A DNA stretch of 64,000 bases from Phytophthora sp. 'mugwort' (lineage: Eukaryota > Oomycota > Peronosporomycetes > Peronosporales > Peronosporaceae): contig JAUCEF010000008.1 in NCBI GenBank assembly GCA_033558025.1, positions 744,001 to 808,000 of the forward strand, written 5' to 3'. The notes under the pieces are model-generated. The model did not search any database. It was not told the DNA's origin and worked only from the letters and a program-made list of their open reading frames with translations. Both the position numbers and the translations under genes were made by a program. Shown here one piece after another: positions 50,213-59,848 of the stretch; the stretch's first letter is position 1; the number at the start of each line of letters is the position of its first letter.

Positions 50213-50324
50213 ATAAAAAAATAATATATATTTATTGTGCCTCTGGAAGTTAAAACAATGTGAGAATTGAACTGAGCGTATTGAAACCTGGATTGTAAAC
50301 GAGGTATCAAACTGCGATAGTAAA
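50009..50324 (+). repeat. Left long terminal inverted repeat
   Basis: It matches the reverse complement of 56738-56984. The first 140 bases are nearly identical. After the microsatellite insertion the match resumes at gaagttaaaacaat and runs to gcgatagtaaa. Confidence 0.8.
50182..50235. repeat. Homopolymer and AT microsatellite
   Basis: A run of about 18 C is followed by about 10 A and an AT-rich stretch, inside the left inverted repeat. Run length is likely to be sequencing- or assembly-dependent. A similar run of about 18 G is at 61948-61965. Confidence 0.9.
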
Positions 50325-51130
50325 GTCGGCGCCATCCTATTTATACCACGTACAGTTGCCGTCGTTGCAGGTTGCCACTGTATGCGAGGAAGTGTGGGTG
50401 TATCAAAGAACACGATAAAGGTGTGAAGTGTGTGGTTGGGTTGCGGTTGGGTGGATGGGTAGTTAGGGAGCATTTCCCCTTGAAATGGCAGTGCTGCCCA
50501 GCAACTGCTTGGTTTGCGAAAGTGCACAACATGGCACTATACCACATCCAGTTTTTTAATATATAAAAGCGCAAAATTGTCACAAAGTTAATAATATATG
50601 GGGCCGATACAGGTTTAGAAATAACGCAGGTATTATAGAAGTACTATTTACGCTTTTGTCAAATCACGAATCAAATCCCCAATATGAACCACCGGAAATT
50701 GACACAAGCGCGCACCCAACTTTTATTTTGGCAAGCTACATTTGCGGCAACTTTTCCAACTAGCTACTTGTTACGTGCCGCAATAGCTAGCTCTTGTGTG
50801 CCACACTAGCTATTAGTGTCGACATGACCCGCCTTCGCAGGCGTTTGAGCTGTCGGCTACCCGATATCGCTTGCTTGCCCACCTCATTCCGGACCAAACG
50901 ATAGCTTGTAAAGTGGTCCGATCGAAAGTAGCTATCCTACGCGGGAAAATGCCGTATAGCTATTACAATAAAATATAACCCTTGTTGCGCCTACCTCCGG
51001 TCCGGAAAAATTATTATGCCTTCCATAGTTTGTCCGCCAAATTGGACTTTGTAATCGGACCTGTGGCCTTTGAGAGAGGGGTTTCAAATATTGTGGCGCG
51101 TCGGCTAAAAGGCCGACACTTAGTGACTTG

Positions 51131-52283
51131 TCACGCATCTAAAATCGTCGCTGACCAACCAATCGGCGAACAATACCCAGGTAAGTAGCATGATGCCTGT
51201 TCACAGCTCGCCCGTATCTCACTAACTACTGTGTCTCCGTACGTATGGATTGGTGCAGCAGCTACCTTAGACAGCGGAGCTGCGCAGCAGGGGACTGGAT
51301 CTCGTGTATGGCTTGGTGGCAACCTCTAATACTTCTTTCGGGCATTCCCGAAAAACCATGTTGGCATAACACTGTAGCCACCGCTTCAGAGGTAAAACCC
51401 CCACTTCGATTGGGTTGAGGTCGGGGCTATATGGCGGCAAAAAAAGAAGCGCGCCAGTGGCATGCACAAGGGTTTGCAGCTCCTCGTACATGTGGATCGT
51501 GGCGTTGTCGAGTATAACAATCGAGCGTGGCAGCGACCACGGGTTAAGAAATGGTGCGATCTTGCGCTTGAAAATATCGTGAAAGTTATGTTGAGAAAAT
51601 GTGTCGTCCACGTGACCCCAGCCAAAGAAGCCAGTAACGTCCATTGCAGCAAGGACCGATAGACGCTTGCCTCCTAAAAATGGAACAGGCCGTTAGCACC
51701 GGTGTTGCGAGATGACCAGCCATGGCGGCATAGTACAGATCTGCGTCGAACATTTCAATTAAAGAATAAATTTAGTAAACCCATTAGGCATTAGTCATAA
51801 TCAAACTTTATCTTCCGTCCTTCGAAGTTTCATCTATAAACACGAGTTGGTCGGGCCTGCAGTAGAATGGAGAAAGCCGAGATATGAACTGCTTGCGTTC
51901 GCGTGGCAAATGTTCAGCGGCACGCTTTGTTAGAACGTTTCGCGTCAACCCAAGCTCAAAACGTAACGCACGACAAATGGTTACGTCGGACAGGCACACA
52001 CCTGTAGGATATTCCTGACGAATAGCTGCACGTAGTTCTTCAAAGCAAAACCATGGATGGCTGTTACATACGCAGAAACAAAATCCCGAACAGGCTTTGG
52101 CCACTTCAAGCTCTTCTCAGCTGGTGGCTTCTTGTCTACATTTCCTGATTGAACAAACCTTTGGTACTATCTTGTAAGACTACGGTCAGAAATCCCCAGT
52201 AAAGTCCCCACAAGGCTCAGTTCAACATCATACACGTAGACCAGTACTACAGCGCGCCATCTCAGATCAAGCGAAAAAGTCAT
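51131..52283 (-). pseudogene. IS630/Tc1-type DDE transposase, broken
   Basis: From the ATG at 52283 a helix-turn-helix N-terminus (MTFSLDLRWRAVVL, then LLGISDRSLTR) runs to a stop. It continues past it (VQSGNVDKKPP) and shifts to 52104-51808, with LRAAIRQEYP and VFIDETSKDGR (first catalytic D). The stretch 51800-51650 is in other frames. 51644-51267 has MDVTGFFGWGHVDD, IVILDNATIHMYEEL (second D) and LLFLPPYSPDLNPIEVGV (final E). Positions and spacing are those of the DDE_3 / Tc1-IS630 superfamily. One stop and at least two frameshifts. It is inserted inside the long-inverted-repeat element; its own terminal repeats were not identified. Confidence 0.82.
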
Positions 52284-52618
52284 AATTTGACGCTAAGACC
52301 TGCTCTTCTTGGCAAAAAGTCCAAATGCCGCTGCTCGCGATGGCAATCGGACATTTGGCTGGCTCACAACCGCGCGCCTTATTTGGAGCTATTTAGTAAA
52401 AACAACATTCTTTCGAAATGTAAGGTGCCCATGGAACGAATGAGTGGCTCATAAGGCAAGGGCCCTATTTTTTCCGTCATCGAGCAAATGATTCACCCAC
52501 CCACTCTGTACTTTTATCCTGCAGGAAGATATCAACACGTTTTGCAGGTCCCAACGTAAGGCAAATTTCTTACGCTGCAGCAGCCGCTCTCATTCGTCAA
52601 AACCAGGCAACCCTCTTC

Positions 52619-54460
52619 ATGGAAGCAGCAAGCGGCTCGCGCTCACTGCGTGGCGATGATGATGGCAATTCAGAGCGAGAGTCCGTGCCAGTCACCGACG
52701 CGCTGGAGCTAGACGGTGCGGTCGTGCGTACCTGGTGCATCGCGGCGGGCATAGCAAGCACAGACAAAAGCTACCTCAAGGGCATCCGCACATGGGTTAT
52801 GACGAACAAGAACATTGTCAACCCTCGGCACTTCTTCACTGCATCAGGAGAGCTGGACCCCTCTGTATTCACGCCAAAGGACTTTGAGGCGTTTCTTTGG
52901 CCAAGAGGAAGGACTTAAAAGCTGTCACACTGGGCGGCTATCGCAGCGCCATGGAGGATTTGTATCGGTGAAACGACGTGCCGGCTCCGACCAAGTACGG
53001 CGAGGGGATGAAGACGCTGTTCTCCGGGATCAAGCGCCTGCAAGCCGAGACCGAGCGGACTGCTGACGTCGCAGCTCTCGGAAGCGCACGCTGACGTATA
53101 TCATGTACGTGAAGCTGTAGCACGATGCTGGGGAGAAACGACGGAGGCTTTGCTCACCTTTTCCTTACGACTCAATGGAACCTGATCTTCCGCTCCATGT
53201 CTGTCGAGACGGTGCGTACGTCGCATTTAGTGAGTGCGGAGGACAACATCGGCTGCGTGCTTCACAAAACGAAGTCGAACCAAGAAGGCAGTGAGCCCAA
53301 GGATCCCCGGCATATGTATGCCAATCCGGGAGCGCCGGCTACCTGTTGGGTAACAGCTCTGGCGGTATACTTGGCATGCTACCCGCGTCAGAAACGGGGG
53401 GCTCTCTTCCAGGGGCCTAACCAAAAGCTGCGGTTTGACAAGGCATTAGCAGAAGCTCTCAAAATCGATGACAACGCAAAATCTTACGGTGCGGACTCCA
53501 TTCGAAAGGGAGTGGTCTCATACGCATGCAGCGGCTCAATTGTCAGCGTGTGCCTTTGCTGTGGTTCGTCCCTCGATGGTGTTCCAGACCGCTACTTTCG
53601 ATACGAGAGCGCCGGCGACCAGTTCCTCGGTCGCGTCATTGCCGGGCTGCCCTCAACAAGGCTTGCTTTGCGGCACTACCGCCCCATTTTGCTTCGCCGG
53701 TGGGTCCAACCGTAGAAGTGGATGTGGCGCGGGTGTTGCCGGGGCTGGTGGACGCTGATGAACTTCATCCACTACTTCACCTTTGCCTAGCGTCACTGGT
53801 TTATCATGGCGATAACTTGCGGGAGAAGCTGCCGCCTCGCATGCGTTGCTATCTACGTAGTTGTTTCGAGACCCGATAGCAATGGCGCGCTTCGAAATCA
53901 AATCATCACTTGCGACTCACCATGGATGCGACCCACGGGCATCCCGCCCTACATCGAGATACACAGGCAACTGGAAGAGACGAGGTCGGCAGTGAAAGAC
54001 CTGCCTGACGTTTTGTTGCGAGGCTTTAGCACAACGCTGGACGAAAAAGCAGTCTCATCAGGAATATCATGCACGATGTCCTGAAGCAGGCGATCAAGGA
54101 GCTGCTAGCAGAAGCCGGGATCGGTGGTCCCGTTGGCGCAAATTCCAACACCGTCGGCCAGCTCCGAGAACAACAACACCCGCGTCCATGTCTGGGACAA
54201 CAAGTTCCACTTCCTCCCCGCCAGTATCGAGTTTCCCAGCACCGACCCGATTACAGCTTGGAAGTTGTGGTGGTTGGGGAACGTGGCGCTTGGGTACCCA
54301 CCCCTTCCGCCGAGTAACTAGGCGGGATCTCTCGACCCGCCAAAAAGCTAACACACTATCCGAGTGGTCAATGCTGATGATGCGTATCACCGCTGAAGTT
54401 GATGCGGCGACAGGATCTGCCGTCTCGACTGTGCAGACCGAAGAAGAAGCCGAAAAATAA
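52619..54460 (+). pseudogene. Crypton-type tyrosine recombinase with GCR1_C-like domain, broken
   Basis: Cryptons move by a tyrosine recombinase instead of a DDE transposase. The N-terminal part (52619-52918) holds the helical core-binding-like region (VVRTWCIAAGIASTDKSYL). After frame changes come KKDLKAVTLGGYRSAMEDLY and the catalytic domain (53125-53715): RSMSVETVRTSHLV (first Arg region), HKTKSN, YGADSIRKGVVSYACSGS (the H-x-x-R box, with His replaced by Asp) and DRYFRYESAGDQFLGR (Tyr region). Downstream, 54124-54321 has EFPSTDPITAWKLWWLGNVA, and 54188-54460 has RRDLSTRQKANTLSEW. These match the GCR1_C-like DNA-binding domain of oomycete Cryptons. Several frameshifts plus the lost His make it inactive. 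Confidence 0.78.
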
Positions 54461-54568
54461 TCTGCTCGAATGATCAGACTCAAGCTCCTACCGGGTTTCG
54501 AGAGCGCCGTAAGTCGCAGCTTAAGGACACAATGGTAGTTCGCCAGTTGCGCAAAGCGAACAAGGCCC

Positions 54569-55000
54569 GTGACCCGAGTGCACGGTCCTTGCCTTTCCGT
54601 AGTCGCAAACGAAGCAAGCTGGTACCCGCAGCGGTCGGTCCTCGTAGTACACACCAACAGTGTCGCAGCACCCATGTCGAACAGCAGCGTGCTCGGTAAC
54701 AGGAGCGCCACCTCGGGCACCGATACGACCAGCAACAGGAGCGCCACCTCGGGCACCGACACGACCAGCAACAGGACAGACCCACCGAGCAGCGGAGCGG
54801 ACTGGAATGTGTGTGCAGGGCCCACGCTCGACGATACCTACGGACACATTAACGCCGAGGGCAAATACAGCAATGAGCGCTTTGGCGGGCTTCACGAACA
54901 GAATACGATTTTCCACCAATCACGCACCCTTTGTCTGCGTAAGGACGCCTACCTTACGATCTTTCCTCACAATAGATTGTTTGCAGTAAACGGACTTTAA
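54569..55000 (+). other. Frame with 36-bp tandem repeat, tail of the Crypton region
   Basis: An open frame of 143 codons that contains two exact 12-residue repeats, NRSATSGTDTTS, plus a partial third (54702-54780, 36-bp unit), then a polar stretch. It may be the low-complexity end of the Crypton protein or an unrelated frame kept open by the repeat. No domain recognised. Confidence 0.4.
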
Positions 55001-56737
55001 AAATAAGGAGAAGTCAAGATAGTAACAACGAGACCCCAATAAAAATATACTTTTTTTATGGTCGGATTAGCCACAACTACAGAAGGCACAATAACAATTT
55101 CCAAAAGAAGGGATAGTTTTGCCCTACTTGTCCAATAATGGTGCAGAATCTTAAACAAAAACGTTGCTGTACACCATTGCACGTCGTTACTGTTGCGTAG
55201 TCAAGTTTGTACAAGTAGCTAGCTGGCACGCCAAAAGTGACTTGTTAGTAAATCAAACGTGGCTGCAATATGCATTTCGCGCTAGGCACTTGTCGCGTGC
55301 TGGAGTGGTCACTAGAAGCTAGCTTGCACGCCAAATGTGACTAGTCAGGAATTCAAACGCGGGATGCAAAATACATTTCGGCGCTAGTCACTTGATGTAC
55401 GGCGTGGTAGGAAGCATATCGCACAACTTCGCATTTGGAGCTCATTCACGATCGATCTACGACCAAACGATCAAACAAAATAGTTAGAGAACGATATTTA
55501 TGGACAGTATCTACCAAATTTCGAAATGCACCTGAGATTCGTCGGACAGATCCTCAATTAACTGACTTAATCGCATTCAGATTGGTTTTGCCATCTTCAA
55601 ATGGGTGGCTTAGGTAGGCGGCTTGGCATCAGGTTGGTATGAGAGGACAATATCTCTGTACACACTTGTTTGCATTTCTCCAGGCCGTTCAGTGACCGCA
55701 GTCCGGACTTTGTGCCGAGCCCGTAATCCAAGTGCATCGTTCGAGCGAGTAATTAAACGACCGCGAAAGCTATGAATGGGTCCTGCAAAATTGTCGATTT
55801 CGGCGTCCGTGCGTTCACACGATCCCTGACGAGACAATGAAGTTCTTTTCGTGGACTCCAGAACGACGACGTTCTTGTAGCTTTGTCTGAGCCTCTGATA
55901 GATCAATATCTCCATTGATAGCAGGCGCATCTAGGACGCGCGAGCATGTCCGACTTGAGAGCACAACTGCCTTACATTCGCATCCGTGTTTGCTGAAATT
56001 GCTTGATAGTTTCAGCTGCGATGATAGGCGATAAAAAATAATGATCTTGGTGCTTGGAATAATTATGCCACATATTTAACCATTACAACAGTAGCATAGC
56101 GAAAGATACGTGCGATGTTAATCCTTGCTCTTAACGCCTTGGTTACTCGTTAACTGAAATGACCTCTACAGTTGAAGTAAAACACCATATCCAACATAGT
56201 TTTGATCAAAAAGTACTTGGTCTGATCCTTCTCAAAGCTCCTCGCTTTAACAAGCTTCTGGTGCAGAGTAGCCTCTGAGCACACAGACGAATCTCATTTG
56301 ACGCTCGGTACCGACAGCTCTAATTCAGTACCGGTGCACGGTATTTTCCAAGAAGTAGCTGGTCTTCGCCTGGAGAGAAGCGTCCTTCTGATTCCTGATG
56401 CTCTTATTATATGACTCAATTTCTTGCTGGCGAGCCAGCGTTCCCGGGTGCCGCAACGACATAATACGAGTCAAACGGAGATTCCAAGTATTTTCAAATA
56501 CATTAGTGTACACGTCTTCCCCTGCTTCTCTTGATTTTTCCACAGCAAACGTCGATATCGACTAGAAGTGCTGTCGTGTTGCGCTGTTGTGTATGCGCTT
56601 CAGGTCTGGAACAAACGTTTTTTTTTATTAACACTTTGCTGTTTAGTGTTGCTGTCGTTGATGTGCAGTTCCAAGGAAGACGTGCGGCCAACACGTAACG
56701 AGAATGAATGCATTTAACTTCCTCTGGAATCTATTCT
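55001..56737. other. Interior of the nested element, no gene recognised
   Basis: Holds short frames on the minus strand that look protein-like but unknown: 55930-55610 (106 codons, with FRGRLITRSNDALGLRARHK) and 56543-56325 (72 codons, NVFENTWNLRLTRIMSLRHP). These could be fragments of the parent element's own transposase. Between 55205 and 55410 a motif of the type tagctngcacgccaaa.gtgact occurs twice about 110 bases apart. Confidence 0.35.
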
Positions 56738-56984
56738 TTTTACTATCGCCATTTGATACCTCGTCTAACAATTCATGTTTCGATACGCTCAGTTCAACTT
56801 ATCAATTGTTTTAAGTTCAGCAAATTCAATAAGCTTGTCTTTGATTAGAGTAACATGCTAACCAAGTGTGACCGCCTGCTTACCTGCAACACTTCCAGCT
56901 ATGACTAAATCCAGCATTTCATGGGCTCAAGCGATGCCATCAGCATTTATAGTTATTATGCGTAAAGCTAGCACCGAACGTCAG
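56738..56984 (-). repeat. Right long terminal inverted repeat
   Basis: The reverse-complement partner of 50009-50324, without the homopolymer and AT microsatellite that expand the left copy. The outer end is at 56984. Confidence 0.8.
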
Positions 56985-56989
56985 CCAAC

Positions 56990-57801
56990 TTGATCAGCGA
57001 TTCTTGGAGATACTGCTGCGCTTCAGGAAGCTAGATGACCCATTCTGGGCAGCACCAGGGGGGACTCTTAGGCGGCCGAAGACAGCAGATCCGAGTCGAA
57101 AGTCGATGCCGCAGTGGTCACCCATACTGGAGCGATTGCGAAGTCGTGCAGAATGCCCTGCATGGCCGAGTGGAAGAGCTGGGAGCTTAGCATCACGTAG
57201 TCTAACCTTGAGCTGGAGTTGGGGCTGGTGGACTCGACGAGCGTCGGATGTTCCAGGCGCCATGCATCCACAACGTTGATAGCTTGCATCCAGTCCAGCA
57301 GCTCGGTTCGTCCCCGCGACCGATTCCGGGCGGTGTGGTTGGCTTGGTCCAGTTGGCTTGACATCACCGTGTTGAAGTCGCCCATGACAATGTGCAGCAC
57401 ATCATCGCCGAAGTCTCTTGGAAGGTGCTTAAAGAAGGTTGGCCGCTTCTGTCCTTTAGCGGGGGCATACACCACATGAATGTACGTCTCTTTCAAGTCC
57501 AGAGTGCCGCGTAGTAGTAAGTACCGATCCATCATATCAGCCGAGCTAACATGACGGAGGGTAACGTCTTGGATATCTTGAACAGAGCATGTCGGCGTGA
57601 GTAGTAAGCCCACACCAGCGTGCCCTGTGTATGTAGCATATATTCTTGCGACCAAAAGCTGGAATTAAACCGCGAGGTTTGCCTCCAGATCGGTTTCAAG
57701 CGCTGGTAGTTGAAGGGCCCGGTGAAGCACGTCTCCTGAAGACCGATCATGTGAAAGGTCTTAAAGAAGTACTGCAGCGAGCTCCTTGAGGTCCGGTTCA
57801 T
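56990..57801 (-). pseudogene. LINE endonuclease domain
   Basis: The N-terminal part (57801-57532) has MNRTSRSSLQYFFKTFHMIGLQET, the start of the apurinic/exonuclease-III fold with the catalytic Glu in LQET. After a frame change the core (57655-57068) has YIHVVYAPAKGQKRPTFF, VMGDFNTVMSSQLD (GDFN) and SSSRLDYVMLS (the S-x-x-DY block). The final GDHCGIDF (usually SDH) appears in a third frame near 57110. This endonuclease nicks the target DNA to start reverse transcription. It has two frame breaks and ends at the insertion site of the nested element. Confidence 0.85.
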
Positions 57802-57870
57802 GCCGTTAGCGTTCAGCGAGAACCCTCTCAGGGCCCAATTCCCATTAGAGAGAAGGGCTACACGAGTTGG

Positions 57871-59848
57871 CTACTGCCGAAGCCGCTTGCTGGAGATCAG
57901 CGATGCATTGGCGTAGGTCGTCCGGCAACGGGCCATCACAAGGAGTCGAGTTGCCAACGGCGAGGTTACCAGTACCCCTAGGGTGCGATCGTCCCAGAGG
58001 TGCCACATCGGATAGGGCAGCGTAGTAGCTTCTTGTTGGATTAAAGCGCAGACCTTGACCGGATCCATATAGATGCTTGGAGCAATCACTTGCAACGCAA
58101 GATCAAGAACTTGTTTGGGGTAGAGCAAAGGCTCTGCAGCACGACTTCTGGGCTTAGGTCGTCGGCGTCCGGGAAGAGCCCGGCCAACTTGTTCTTGAGC
58201 GAGTAGTCCTTCGCCGAGGCGTCGAGCTTCGTGGAGATCATTCGGAGTACTGCGTGGCCAAACGTCTTGCTGCGAAGATGCTGGTAATTACCGGGAGCCG
58301 AGGTGTCCAATAAACATCGATGGATACTAGGCTGGGCTTGGATCCCGTACAAGCTGTTATCGGCATCTGAGGTGTTCGAGAACTCCGTCAGATACGATTC
58401 GATGACGTCGCAGAGGTCATTGAGAGTGATCGTCTCTGCAGGGTACTTGATCGCAGCGCTGCTGAGTATCTTTTCGGCAGGCTTGGACAGTTTGACATAC
58501 GAGGCAACCGGGGAGGGCGGGATCTGAGCCCTGTCCCATAGAGTCATATCCTGATCAGGTGGGACATTGCCATCATCTCCCTCATCCAGCCACTCATACT
58601 GGTTGGTGGATGCCAGCACTGGATAGCCAGTCTGGGACGGAGGTAGTTCCCTCGTCTTGGCCGTGGGAGTGGACATCTTGCCAAAAGACAAGTTGCTTGG
58701 CGCGCAAGATACGCGCCGGCACCCGGTCCGTTCGCTTGATCAAGCCAGTGCGAAAATTTGGAGGTTCTTCGTCCTATGGCCAGATAGAATAGGACTGGAC
58801 TGTGAGCAACAGTCTCTCCTTCAACACCTTCCATGGCTCTGCCTCAACTGGCTTCCCAGTCACTCACTTCTGAGCCATTAGGCTCGGATGGCTCGTACTC
58901 GGCGTCCGACGTTTCCATAGGCGTGCCATTGGCTTCGGCGCTCGTGGCAACAGCAGGCTCCGAAAAGCCTGGTGTGCCGCATGGTCGACCGACTTAAATG
59001 ATGATGGGTGAGCCTTGCGTTTCCCGTGCATCGCCTTCAGGAAGGGCGGCGTGCCGTGGTTAAACGCACGGATGCGGTGATTTGATTGGCCACCGCGTAT
59101 CCATGGTCACCGAACTTGATTTCTCGCAACGGCGACGTTGGCGTAAGCATCAGCGACTCGGACGGGGACTTGTGGTTGAAGTACACTCAGCGGCTGCGTG
59201 ACTTCAGACCGCGGATCGTACGACTAGGTCAGATGAACACCGGTGGTGTCCCATGTGCGGCGAACCAGTCGTCGATCTCGCTGTCATCGACCTCGTCAGG
59301 CAGGCGCTGCAAGTCGACATAGTACCAGCTGGAGTACTTGAAGTACGGTTGAACCCGATAGTTTCGGTCGCGGATCGACAGCGTCTGGCCACCAAACTTG
59401 GATGCGATAGCTTGATTAGTGCATACAAGTTGATGCCAGCGTTCCGGATGGTCTTGAAATCGCGCAGATGGCTGACGTTGGCCGACCAGATGGCCGGTTG
59501 CGTATCCGATCCGAGCGAGGTCATGATCTCCGTATCAGAGAAAGTGGCGGTCAGGTCTCGCGCAGAAATCCACATGGACTAGGTCAACTCACTCGAGACG
59601 AGCTGGGTAACTCCACGTAGCGTAGCTGCTTTCTTGTCGTCAGCGTTGCGCTCGAGATCCAGCATGGCCTTTTTTGCTGACGCAAGCGCGTCATCGGTGG
59701 GCAACGAGAACTCGACCTGTGGGGCCTTGTTTCGCCACTCAGCATGCCAAGTCTGGTCACGACGGGGTGCCGCCATGATGATGGGCTGCGAAGGCTGACG
59801 GACCAGTTCGGGTGTTTCTTCTTCCGGCTGCTCTCTCGCAGCTGTCAC
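57871..59848 (-). pseudogene. LINE ORF1-like region
   Basis: Ordered minus-strand frames 59848-59579, 59575-59204, 58691-58086 and 58128-57871 precede the endonuclease. The first is acidic and glutamine/proline-rich. The second has TFSDTEIMTSLGSDTQPAIW and NAGINLYALIKL, resembling the RNA-binding (gag-like) ORF1 region of oomycete LINEs. The third is a 201-codon frame with ETITLNDLCDVIESYLTEF. No zinc knuckle is visible. The reading relies on position and orientation in the LINE more than on motifs. The 5' end of the element is probably near or beyond 59848. Confidence 0.6.

Larger units (their letters stand above)
50009..56984. mobile_element. Nested element with long terminal inverted repeats
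   Basis: The two ends are inverted copies: 50009-50324 and 56738-56984, both starting ctgacgttcggtgctagc at the outer edge. The left arm is longer because of a C/A/AT microsatellite (about 50182-50235). Long inverted repeats of several hundred bases suit Mutator-like or Polinton-like elements. No transposase of either type is visible, and the interior carries a Tc1-type and a Crypton-type gene. So this is probably a large element that was itself invaded. The flanks (cctttata on the left, ccaacttgat on the right) show no target-site duplication. Confidence 0.75.
45447..59848 (-). mobile_element. LINE retrotransposon, near complete, interrupted (copy B)
   Basis: Read on the minus strand from about 59848 to 45447: an ORF1-like gene, an apurinic-type endonuclease, then reverse transcriptase, zinc-binding tail and 3' non-coding tail. 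The 3' 2.0 kb is an inverted, almost identical copy of 1-2029. Between the endonuclease (ending about 56990) and the N-terminus of the RT region (starting about 49715) lies about 7.3 kb of foreign DNA. Without it the element is about 7 kb, a normal LINE size. Both copies share the same 3' end, close to gttaacaaatatacattac at 45447 here. The 5' end is approximate and target-site duplications were not found. Frame breaks in every domain show it is inactive. Confidence 0.85.

Noticed and set aside
54094..54825. 243-codon minus-strand frame with repeated PEVALLLLVVS
   Set aside because: Antisense of the 36-bp tandem repeat in the Crypton region.
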